Assembly: GCA_029979405.1 (NCBI GenBank)
Contig: JAPOHM010000039.1
Location: 1 to 10,114, forward strand
Origin: Methanobacteriota archaeon
GTDB taxonomy: Archaea > Thermoplasmatota > Poseidoniia > Poseidoniales > Poseidoniaceae
Length of the DNA: 10,114 nucleotides
Direction of reading: 5' to 3'
The notes below the pieces were generated by a model. It ran no database searches. It was not told the DNA's origin and saw only the letters and a program-made list of their open reading frames with translations. Made by a program: the position numbers and the translations under genes. Below, in pieces: positions 1-6,702 of the stretch. Each line of letters starts with the position of its first letter. Positions within the stretch are counted from its first letter, which is position 1.

Positions 1-55
1 AATTATATTATTAAAAATAACGATAGTGTTGAAAAAATTTTAAAAAAATTTTCTA
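1..55 (-). terminator. AT-rich tail with minus-strand T-runs, probable archaeal terminator
   Basis: Immediately downstream of the last minus-strand gene the sequence is almost pure A/T. On the minus strand it carries a run of seven T (complement of 42-48) and a run of six T (complement of 32-37). Archaeal RNA polymerase commonly terminates at U-rich tracts without a stem-loop, so this fits a terminator for the eight-gene minus-strand run. No GC-rich hairpin is visible. The window ends here, so what lies beyond is unknown. Confidence 0.5.
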
Positions 56-529
56 TTAATACCAGCGATGTAAACAGCATATCTGAAAATTTGGCAAATA
101 TTCTACCTCGGCAGAAATGTATAACTTGGAATTGGATGAATCTTGGGGGATTTTGTCGATAATCGTTTCTAAGTCAGGAAATATCCCTTCGACTGAAATG
201 AGGTCAGACATCGATTCATCACTGAAGGGAGGCAGTGCGGGATCAATTACTTTCTTTACCGAGAATCTTCTTCTACCAATTATCTCAATGAAGTGATTCG
301 ACCCTTTTGTTTCATGGTGTATAATTTCTGCTTCACAACCGTAATCCCTTGGACCATCCCAACCGTTAACGTTAGAGAATTCATCATTCATGACTAATCC
401 AAAATTTTTACCATCCAACAAGCAGTCATCTAGCATTTGCTTGTATCTTGGTTCAAAGATTCTCAGTTGTTGAACTTCATTGGGAAGTAGAATCATGGGA
501 AGAACAAATAGCGGTAGTTCCTCTGCCAT
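56..529 (-). CDS. LON substrate-binding (LON N-terminal) domain protein, possibly C-terminally shortened
   Basis: The 157-aa protein opens with the hallmark of the stand-alone LON N-terminal (PUA-like) domain: PLFVLPMILLPNEV followed by RIFEPRYKQML (about residues 6-32). A GFLV-like strand, the IGRRRFSV segment (about 85-92) and AEVEYLP near residue 143 complete the recognisable pattern. There is no AAA+ or protease part, so it is not Lon itself. Family members are thought to bind peptide or protein substrates, but the function of free LON-domain proteins is poorly known. They usually run about 190-220 aa, while this one stops about 15 residues after EVEYLP with an unlike tail (CCLHRWY), so a truncation or frameshift is possible. 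It starts at ATG 529, 36 nt after the ALDH stop, with no clear SD, and is the last gene of the minus-strand run. Confidence 0.8.
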   Translation of the reverse strand: MAEELPLFVLPMILLPNEVQQLRIFEPRYKQMLDDCLLDGKNFGLVMNDEFSNVNGWDGPRDYGCEAEIIHHETKGSNHFIEIIGRRRFSVKKVIDPALPPFSDESMSDLISVEGIFPDLETIIDKIPQDSSNSKLYISAEVEYLPNFQICCLHRWY

Positions 530-565
530 GTTGGGAAAAGTTGCCGTTTGCTTTTGAACCTGTGT

Positions 566-1945
566 TCATTTGTTCTTTACACAAATGTTACTGAATTCAG
601 AGAAGAAATCTACTGACCATTGCCCGCCTTCTCTACCGACTCCCGAATTTTTTACACCACCAAATGGTGTTCGTAAATCTCTATGAAGCCACGTGTTAAC
701 CCAGATTACTCCAGAATCTAAACGCTCAGCCACCTCTTTTCCTCGGCTTTCAGACCAAACGGAGCCAGACAATCCATATTCTGTACAATTAGCGATTTCC
801 ACTGCTTCATCATCATTAGCGAATTTGTGTATTGTTACTACGGGTCCAAATATTTCTTCCGTCGCTGTCCTCGACAAGTGAGATAAATTACTAATGACTG
901 TAGGCTCGATAAACGCTCCTTCTTTATCGATTACATTGCCTCCTGCAAGAATTTTTCCTCCTTCTTGTTGAGCTAGTTCAATGTACGATGCGACCTTGTC
1001 TCTGTGTTGAATACTTATCACAGGACCAATTTCAAAGTCTTTCAATTCTTTTAGATATGAATTCATGAAATCATCATAAATTGATTCTTGAACTAGAACT
1101 CTTGAACCACATAAGCAAATTTGTCCTGAATTTAGGAATGATGACCTCAAAACACCTGGAACCGCTTTTGATAAATCAGCATCATCCAATACTATGGCCG
1201 CATTTTTCCCTCCCAATTCGAGACTTAACTTCTTGAACATAGGAGCTGCCGTGGCTGCAACAATTTTACCCGTAGCCGTGCCACCAGTGAAGGAAATTGC
1301 CTTGATTTTTGGATGCTCAACTATTGCTTGACCTACCTCGGGGCCATATCCGTGAACTATGTTCAAAACACCCGGTGGCAATCCAACTTCTACAGAGATT
1401 TTAGCCAAAAGATGCGCAGTGAGAGGTGTAAGTTCACTTGGCTTAGCGATTATGCAATTTCCCATTAGTAATGCAGGAGCTATTTTCCAAGAAAGTAAGT
1501 AAAGAGGCAAATTCCATGGAGAGATAAGACCAACAATTCCAACAGGTTTTCTATGAACAAAATTCATTGCATCTTCCATTTCAAATGTCTGTGAAGACAT
1601 ATTTCTACCAAAATCTGCAAAAAATCTGAAATTATATACCGACCTTTTTGCATCAACATTTAGTGCGACTTCACTGGGTTTACCCGTATCTATTGACTCT
1701 AATTTAGCAACTTCTTCGATTTGGGATTCTAATTCGTCTGCTATAATATCAAGCCAGTCACACCTTTCCTGTAGTGAGAGATTAGACCATGAATCAATAG
1801 CTAATTCCGCAGCGGATACTGCTGATTCGACATTTTTTGTTCTTGGAACAGAAGCAACAATTTGGTTGTTTACTGGAGATATGTCATCAAATGATTCATC
1901 TTCACCCACAAACTCTCCACCAACTAAGTTGAGGACTTCGATCAT
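566..1945 (-). CDS. NAD(P)-dependent aldehyde dehydrogenase, 2-aminomuconate-semialdehyde dehydrogenase-like (ALDH8A1 type)
   Basis: The 459-aa protein is a complete ALDH-superfamily enzyme that oxidises an aldehyde to the acid, presumably in the cytoplasm. Visible landmarks are SPWNLP (142-147, with the oxyanion Asn), the Rossmann FTGG-x3-G (219-225), the general base Glu243 in LELGGKN, the catalytic Cys277 in NSGQICLC, EEIFGP, and a C-terminal PFGGVKNSGVGREGG. The segments RSSF-x3-GQICLC-x-SR-x-x-VQ-x-SIY and W-x-N-x-W-x-x-R-x-L-x-x-PFGG resemble ALDH8A1 and bacterial 2-aminomuconic / 2-hydroxymuconic semialdehyde dehydrogenases more than general ALDHs. At 459 aa it is slightly short (usual 480-500), mainly at the N-terminus. 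Its ATG overlaps the asparaginase stop as ATGA and follows a strong GAGGTGG, so the start is firm and translation is coupled. The exact substrate is inferred. Confidence 0.88.
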   Translation of the reverse strand: MIEVLNLVGGEFVGEDESFDDISPVNNQIVASVPRTKNVESAVSAAELAIDSWSNLSLQERCDWLDIIADELESQIEEVAKLESIDTGKPSEVALNVDAKRSVYNFRFFADFGRNMSSQTFEMEDAMNFVHRKPVGIVGLISPWNLPLYLLSWKIAPALLMGNCIIAKPSELTPLTAHLLAKISVEVGLPPGVLNIVHGYGPEVGQAIVEHPKIKAISFTGGTATGKIVAATAAPMFKKLSLELGGKNAAIVLDDADLSKAVPGVLRSSFLNSGQICLCGSRVLVQESIYDDFMNSYLKELKDFEIGPVISIQHRDKVASYIELAQQEGGKILAGGNVIDKEGAFIEPTVISNLSHLSRTATEEIFGPVVTIHKFANDDEAVEIANCTEYGLSGSVWSESRGKEVAERLDSGVIWVNTWLHRDLRTPFGGVKNSGVGREGGQWSVDFFSEFSNICVKNK

Positions 1946-3057
1946 AAGTCCACCTCATAGAGCCACCTGTCCTTGTCAGGGTCCCACTCATCCCATGTCG
2001 GAATGGTTTCAAGAATCTGGTGTAGTTCATCGGGAACAATTCCAGGAACGATGAATGCCTTTTGCCTGTGTAAAGGATATGGATTTCTCAATTCGATTCC
2101 TAAGCAACCCAAAATCGCTCTAGCGATATACCAAGTTGCTTGGGAATTCCAGCCGTGTGCTATTTTTACTACGACACCCAAGCCGTTTGGATAATCTGCG
2201 TGTTCGATGGCAAGACCAAGTAGCCCATCTGCACCTTCTTTTGCAATAACTCTGCCATTACCAATTTTCAAAATGGTTGAATCTAATCGATTGAATCCAC
2301 CAACTAAATCGGGATGCTTACACATTGCTTCCCAAATCCAATCCGAGTCTTTGTCTCTAACAAGACCAGCATATATTTTTGCCAACTCCGCAACGGTATT
2401 GGAAACTGTTGGAAGACCACAACCATCTTTTGCAATTCTAAGTGGAGTCCAATCTTCACCTAAGAATCTCCTCAACTGTTGGATATACGATTTGAAAACT
2501 TCGTGGGTAGGGAGAGTGTATCCTGCTCTGTTCCAGCCTTTCGCCCTACATCCTGCTAAGATAGCAGCGTGTTCACCACTACAAGTGTGATACCATCTTC
2601 TTGGTCGTCTAACTTGTCTACCAAATTGAACTAATGGCACATCCAAAGGTGTAAGCATCAAAGGCCACTCGGCTTCATTAAGCAAAGATTGGGCGGCTGC
2701 GACGTGTTCGGTATCTCCGTTATGACTTGCTACTGCAATCGCTTTTTGTTCCCAAGTGCAGTCATTCAATTCTTCCGTGAATGCTTTTATCATGAAGGGT
2801 TTCATCATTGAACGACCGTAGCAAAGAACGTTCCCTCCAAAGGAATGTATCACTTCATCACCATGGCACCACGCAACTGCGCCGTGTATTGTTGTTTCAG
2901 AAACTCCATTTCGCCTGTAATCTACCAAAGGCTCCCATTCAACATCTCTACCTGTTGGAATACCTTCGATATCTTCCCCAAGTGGTGAGTCTGGGAATAC
3001 TTTCGAACCAGGCCTTCCTGGCGCAACCGCGGAATTTCCATCGTGTTGTAGCCCCAT
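1942..3057 (-). CDS. L-asparaginase II family amidohydrolase (Rhizobium AnsA-like)
   Basis: The 371-aa protein belongs to the asparaginase II family, which hydrolyses L-asparagine to aspartate and ammonia and is unrelated to E. coli AnsA/AnsB. Motifs in order are RSMMKPF (82-88), ASHNGD (110-115), CSGEHA (159-164), DGCGLPT (211-217) and AKEGADG (272-278). From what I recall of the R. etli enzyme, Ser83/Lys86 and Ser111/Lys273 match its two Ser-Lys pairs, and Cys159/Cys213 match its zinc ligands. The third ligand, Lys of CSGKH, is Glu162 here. There is a roughly 40-residue Gly/Pro-rich N-terminal extension before the family core (EPLVDYRRNG). ATG 3057 is chosen because GGAG sits 7 nt upstream, over the end of the monooxygenase gene; there is no other ATG before residue 84. 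Asn is the family substrate, but another amide is possible. Confidence 0.87.
   Translation of the reverse strand: MGLQHDGNSAVAPGRPGSKVFPDSPLGEDIEGIPTGRDVEWEPLVDYRRNGVSETTIHGAVAWCHGDEVIHSFGGNVLCYGRSMMKPFMIKAFTEELNDCTWEQKAIAVASHNGDTEHVAAAQSLLNEAEWPLMLTPLDVPLVQFGRQVRRPRRWYHTCSGEHAAILAGCRAKGWNRAGYTLPTHEVFKSYIQQLRRFLGEDWTPLRIAKDGCGLPTVSNTVAELAKIYAGLVRDKDSDWIWEAMCKHPDLVGGFNRLDSTILKIGNGRVIAKEGADGLLGLAIEHADYPNGLGVVVKIAHGWNSQATWYIARAILGCLGIELRNPYPLHRQKAFIVPGIVPDELHQILETIPTWDEWDPDKDRWLYEVDL
1950..1956 (-). promoter_or_regulatory. Strong Shine-Dalgarno site for the ALDH gene
   Basis: Minus-strand GAGGTGG lies 4 nt upstream of ATG 1945, inside the last codons of the asparaginase gene. With the ATGA stop/start overlap it fixes the ALDH start and implies coupled translation of the two genes. 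Confidence 0.75.
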
Positions 3058-3061
3058 ATTA

Positions 3062-4273
3062 TCACTCCAATAGAGGAACTACTTCGCTCCACCATGCTTC
3101 CATGTTTCGAATAACCCTCGCATTATCATGGTTGAAGAAATCAAACCAGCACATTAAACGGTCGTCTGCATGGAACCTTTCTTTGACCTGAGTAGCGACC
3201 TCAGCCGGATTGCCAATTAATGCATTATTTGCAGCTCGTTCTACTTTCGAAGGGTCAAGCGTCCCTTCCAAAGCTTTCCAATATTCTCCAAGTGCCAACA
3301 TTGCTTCCTGTTTGGCCGCTTCAGATTGTTCCTCAGGAGTCAGACCTTCTTCTGCGTTGAGGAAAACAAATGTTGTGCGAGGCATGTCTCTTCTTTCCCA
3401 ATCTCCACCCGCTTCGTGATAGACACCTTTCATTCTTTCATGTGTGGAATCAATTATCTCAGGAGAAGTTATTGACAGGTTGAAAACCTTGACTGGTAAA
3501 AATTGGTTTACGAACTCCTGAGCATTGGGATCATGTGTTCCCGCAACTAATTCAAGTCGATTACGAGGCCAGTCTTTTGGAACAATTGAAATCTCTTCGA
3601 AATTATATCTCTTTTCGATTTCATAACTGTCTAATTTTTCGCCTGCGGCAATCTGAACATTTTTCCAGTCTTCATCACTACGGAAATTTTCTCTCTTTAG
3701 GATAGTCTTCCTAACATCATCAGATTTCAGGGTGTCACCGCGTAATAAGCGTAAGAAAATTTCACTCGCTTCCATAAAAATTTGACCTCTGAGAGCAGGC
3801 CAAGATGCCTTCTCGATTTCATTTCTAGGAACTATTCCGTATGGTTTTGCCATAAATTCGAATCTGCCAGCACTAAATCCAACATGCAATTTTCGAGTTT
3901 CGTCAATGAATGAGAGATATTGTACGGTATTTGCCACCCTTTCCGCAAGAGCGATAGGACCGCCTCCTGCAAGTATACTCACAACTGCTGACCCAACATC
4001 GATTCTTTTTGTCCTCCTAAACGATTCAAGAGCCAATTGACAAAAATCAGTGCACAAACCTACCTCTCCCTTCCAGTGAGGAACAACAGGAGATGTATTC
4101 ATCTGCTGTGTTTCCGTTGAAAGGTGAGCTTGTGCGATCCATGCAACTCCAAATCCTAATCTGTCAGCGGCTTCGAGTTGTTCAAAGTAATTCGAAAACA
4201 TTTCAGATTCACTCGGAGTAAATCCGTTATGGTCTGGAGTTTGAGAAATTGAAAAGAAAATATCAAACTCCAT
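3062..4273 (-). CDS. Luciferase-like (LLM class) flavin-dependent monooxygenase/oxidoreductase
   Basis: The 403-aa protein fits the bacterial-luciferase-like TIM-barrel family, which uses reduced FMN or F420. Landmarks are the opening strand MEFDIFFSI, an E-x-AD-x-LGFG-x-AW-x-AQAHL segment (about 34-51) matching the family's EHH region, the VGSAVV strand, ERVANTVQYLS, and the LHVGFSAGR phosphate-loop-like stretch. The C-terminal third (IGNPAEVATQVKERF) is also typical. The long middle insertion (about 165-240, charged) is family-variable and may shape the substrate pocket. The ORF could start at GTG 4285, but GAGGG (4279-4283) overlaps that codon and sits 5 nt before ATG 4273, so the ATG is preferred. 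It lies between a TPR gene (42 nt away) and asparaginase (SD overlap). Cofactor and substrate cannot be read from the sequence. Confidence 0.82.
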   Translation of the reverse strand: MEFDIFFSISQTPDHNGFTPSESEMFSNYFEQLEAADRLGFGVAWIAQAHLSTETQQMNTSPVVPHWKGEVGLCTDFCQLALESFRRTKRIDVGSAVVSILAGGGPIALAERVANTVQYLSFIDETRKLHVGFSAGRFEFMAKPYGIVPRNEIEKASWPALRGQIFMEASEIFLRLLRGDTLKSDDVRKTILKRENFRSDEDWKNVQIAAGEKLDSYEIEKRYNFEEISIVPKDWPRNRLELVAGTHDPNAQEFVNQFLPVKVFNLSITSPEIIDSTHERMKGVYHEAGGDWERRDMPRTTFVFLNAEEGLTPEEQSEAAKQEAMLALGEYWKALEGTLDPSKVERAANNALIGNPAEVATQVKERFHADDRLMCWFDFFNHDNARVIRNMEAWWSEVVPLLE

Positions 4274-4278
4274 ATTAT

Positions 4279-4283
4279 CCCTC
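4279..4283 (-). promoter_or_regulatory. Shine-Dalgarno site deciding the start of the LLM monooxygenase gene
   Basis: Minus-strand GAGGG is 5 nt before ATG 4273 and overlaps the alternative upstream GTG (4285-4283), which has no SD of its own. It supports the shorter 403-aa product beginning MEFDIFFSI. Confidence 0.65.
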
Positions 4284-4315
4284 ACTTTATCGTAAACTGA
4301 CTCAATGTATGAATC

Positions 4316-5116
4316 TCACTGTACCTCTGTTAGTTTTGCTACGCGTTGTTTCACCATGTCTGGAACAACTTCGCCTTCTTCCATAAATTTCGTCATAATG
4401 TCAGAAAGTTGGACCATTGCTTCATCTGGCTGGTCTGAAATTTCCGCCAAATCTGCAAGACCCCATTTGCTTACCAATATACCAGACAGATCATTTATTC
4501 GCAAAGCAATGTCAAGAGATTCGATAAGCAGATTCTGCGCGTCTTCTAATTCCCCAATAGTTGCGTGGACGTGTGCTAAATCCGCAAGTGCCTCCATTCT
4601 TTCAAGAGACTCCGATTCTGGAATTATCTCCACCCTTTTTTTCAAGTGAATTTTACTGGTCTCAAAATCTTCCTGTTCTTTTAGAATATGGCCAAGAAGA
4701 GCATGCCCGTAAATCATTCCTTCAAGGTCATCGACTTCTTCTCTAAGCCTCATAGAGCGATTGGCGAAAGTCATAGCCTCATCTGTTCCTAAAGACATCA
4801 ACGCGGCATGATGGAATATTCCTGCAGCAAGACCTTTCAAACCCTCACTTTCAGAGGCTACTCCAAGTCCGATTATTTCCTCTCTGGTTGAACCTGTGTG
4901 TTTCATGAGTTCAAACTGACACCACCCTTGTTCCTCCGCATCGATAGCGACCTTTACAGCGTGGTCTAACAATCTCGTGACTAATGAATCTCTTCCCAGT
5001 TCCTTTGCGAGTTCGGATAGGTGCAAAGCTAAACTTGTATTCATGGCCTCTAGACCTTCTCCTTCAGCAAACATTTCAAGCAATTCCTCTGCTTTTTGCT
5101 GGCTTATCTCTGTCAA
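4316..5116 (-). CDS. TPR-repeat protein, function unknown
   Basis: The 266-aa protein is all-helical, acidic, soluble and without a signal peptide. The C-terminal half carries about three tetratricopeptide-like units (about 130-165, 173-208, 211-246), with the A-x-x-G/A-x-I...A/S-x-x-x-L spacing best seen in ALADLAHVHATIGELEDAQNLL-type helices. The N-terminal half is helical and may hold degenerate repeats. TPR proteins are protein-protein scaffolds, and no enzymatic motif is seen. The start is ambiguous. GTG 5125 gives 269 aa but lies inside its own SD. TTG 5116 has GAGGTG 6 nt upstream and is preferred. That SD overlaps the SDR stop codon, which argues for coupling. Its place between enzyme genes suggests an adaptor for that set, but this is only inference. 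Confidence 0.7.
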   Translation of the reverse strand: MTEISQQKAEELLEMFAEGEGLEAMNTSLALHLSELAKELGRDSLVTRLLDHAVKVAIDAEEQGWCQFELMKHTGSTREEIIGLGVASESEGLKGLAAGIFHHAALMSLGTDEAMTFANRSMRLREEVDDLEGMIYGHALLGHILKEQEDFETSKIHLKKRVEIIPESESLERMEALADLAHVHATIGELEDAQNLLIESLDIALRINDLSGILVSKWGLADLAEISDQPDEAMVQLSDIMTKFMEEGEVVPDMVKQRVAKLTEVQ

Positions 5117-5122
5117 TTTAAA

Positions 5123-5128
5123 CACCTC
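5123..5128 (-). promoter_or_regulatory. Shine-Dalgarno site overlapping the SDR stop, favouring a TTG start for the TPR gene
   Basis: Minus-strand GAGGTG has a 6-nt spacer to TTG 5116. Its first base is the last base of the SDR TAG stop, and its GTG is the alternative start at 5125. Canonical spacing favours TTG over the GTG embedded in the SD itself. Confidence 0.55.
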
Positions 5129-5913
5129 TAAATTGAGCGTAGTCTTCCACCATCAACAGCAAGAGATACTCCTCTTATTGCTCCTGAAATTGGAAGGCAA
5201 AGGTATACAATCGCAGCTGCAGTCTCCAAAGGGTCAATGAGTCGCCCAATTGGAACTTGAGAAATCCATGTTTCGTGAATTTCTTCTATGCTCTTTCCTG
5301 TTCTTTGATTAATTGACGATGCCAATGAACCAAGCCTGTCTGTATCAGTAAAACCTGGAAGTACGTTATTTATTGTGATACACTGAGGTAATTCTCTTGA
5401 TAGAGATTTTGCCCATGAAGCCATAGCTCCCCTGAGTGTGTTTGAAAGCCCGATATTTGGAATTGGTTCTTTTACAGAGGTCGAGATGATATTAACAATT
5501 CTTCCCATTCCTGAAGATTCCATCAAAGGAACTACTCCCTTTGTTAACTTATGGGATGCGTGTAAATGACGCTTGAAAGGAGCAAGGAAATCTTCCACCG
5601 AATTATCCAACAATGGTCCGCCGGGAGGACCTGCTGCGTTATTGATTAATATGTCACATTTTTCAATTGCAGAAATAAAATTGTCAATTGCTTTTTCATC
5701 TTCTAAATCAAGACTAATTTCCTTGTGCCCTTCACCAAATAAAGAGTCTGAAATTCCGTCAGGATTTCTGCTAATTGCTGTTACTTTAGCTCCTGCCATT
5801 GCCAACATTTGTGCTGTTGCATAACCAATTCCTTTCGATGCCCCGCATACAATTGCATGCTTACCGGTAAGGGCGGAATTTGAAAATGGAAAGTCGTTTC
5901 CTAGCCAGTCCAT
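5128..5913 (-). CDS. Short-chain dehydrogenase/reductase (SDR) with non-canonical catalytic Ser/Arg in place of Tyr/Lys
   Basis: The protein is a 261-aa, single-domain Rossmann oxidoreductase. Seen directly are the coenzyme loop GASKGIG (24-30), NNAAG (91-95), a catalytic-type Ser144 in NIISTS, VLPGFTDTDR (about 184-193) and the C-terminal VDGGRLRS. At the YxxxK position, exactly 13 residues after Ser144, the sequence is SNTLR, so Ser157 and Arg161 replace Tyr and Lys. I recall an SDR subgroup with LSN-x-x-R here, so this may be a lineage trait and not decay, since everything else is intact. The reaction is unknown. An upstream in-frame start (5985) would overlap the hydrolase gene by 40 nt and add an unlike N-terminus. 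ATG 5913, with a weak AGG 6 nt upstream, gives a normal SDR beginning and a 32-nt gap. Confidence 0.85.
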   Translation of the reverse strand: MDWLGNDFPFSNSALTGKHAIVCGASKGIGYATAQMLAMAGAKVTAISRNPDGISDSLFGEGHKEISLDLEDEKAIDNFISAIEKCDILINNAAGPPGGPLLDNSVEDFLAPFKRHLHASHKLTKGVVPLMESSGMGRIVNIISTSVKEPIPNIGLSNTLRGAMASWAKSLSRELPQCITINNVLPGFTDTDRLGSLASSINQRTGKSIEEIHETWISQVPIGRLIDPLETAAAIVYLCLPISGAIRGVSLAVDGGRLRSI

Positions 5914-5945
5914 GTATGGCCTACAGGCATCAAGGTATTGAATCT

Positions 5946-6701
5946 TCACAGCCAATCTTTGATGGCTTCTATTTGAGATAGCCAATCATCACTTGCCACA
6001 TCAATAATCGAATAATGATCTCCGGGCAACCACAATGTTTGCACATCAACGCCCTTCGCTTTCATAGCTCGAACATAGGATTCAGATTGAGTCCATGGAA
6101 CATCAGAATCTGATTTACCGTGTATGAGCAAAACAGCAGATTTTGCTGGGTTGTCGACTGGATTGATTCTTCTCCACAACTCTTCATTCTTCTCGGGAGG
6201 ACAACCTATCCATTTTCTGACAGCATCACCCTCATCGGATAGTTTTGCATGATCGGCTGCCACTAAATCTGTAATTGGAGATTGGGCTATTGCAAGCCAG
6301 GGCTTTCTCTCCGCAACCGCAGACATCAACAGTGCAATGTGACCACCTGCAGAATGACCCATTATCATTGAACGAACGATATCTATGCCGGGTAGAAGTG
6401 CGAGTTGCCCCCACGCTCTCATCACATCGGAAAGGGTATCTTGCCAAACACCCTCATCGCCATCCTCCCACCTTCTATACTCGATATTCCAAGCTGCAAT
6501 TCCGCTTTCAGCTAATTCTTCTGCGATTGGAGCCATCAAATCCAATCCATACTTCTTTTTCCAAAAACCGCCGTGCACCAACATTACACAAGGTACGCCC
6601 TCGTCTTTTTGATAGTCAGAAGGTTCATCTGGCATATACAAATCTGCATATTGCCACTTTTCTGCACCCCATTGCATGCGGTCGACAGGCAAGGAAATCA
6701 A
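5946..6701 (-). CDS. Alpha/beta hydrolase, HGGFW type (arylformamidase/kynurenine-formamidase-like esterase or amidase)
   Basis: The 251-aa protein is a cytosolic alpha/beta-hydrolase with the oxyanion motif HGGFW (43-47), nucleophile Ser117 in GHSAGGH, acid Asp198 in HGKSDSDVP and His229 in PGDHYSIID, so the triad is complete. HGGFW plus GHSAGGH and the segment AAWNIEYRR resemble kynurenine-formamidase-like and related uncharacterised esterases. The substrate could be N-formylkynurenine or another small ester or amide. The start is uncertain. TTG 6701 lies 1 nt after the aspS stop and keeps the RMQWG strand found at the family's N-terminus, so it is preferred. ATG 6677 and ATG 6755 (53 nt inside aspS) are alternatives. 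None has a clear SD. The 1-nt spacing suggests co-transcription with aspS. Confidence 0.8.
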   Translation of the reverse strand: MISLPVDRMQWGAEKWQYADLYMPDEPSDYQKDEGVPCVMLVHGGFWKKKYGLDLMAPIAEELAESGIAAWNIEYRRWEDGDEGVWQDTLSDVMRAWGQLALLPGIDIVRSMIMGHSAGGHIALLMSAVAERKPWLAIAQSPITDLVAADHAKLSDEGDAVRKWIGCPPEKNEELWRRINPVDNPAKSAVLLIHGKSDSDVPWTQSESYVRAMKAKGVDVQTLWLPGDHYSIIDVASDDWLSQIEAIKDWL

Positions 6702-6702
6702 C

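Noticed and set aside
1866..3191. Several plus-strand open frames of 62-127 codons antisense to the asparaginase gene.
   Set aside because: The asparaginase frame carries all family motifs and an SD; the antisense frames show none.
4274..4315. Internal promoter in the 42-nt gap before the monooxygenase gene.
   Set aside because: Only a vague A/T stretch (TTTACGATAA on the minus strand) is present; not enough to call a TATA box.
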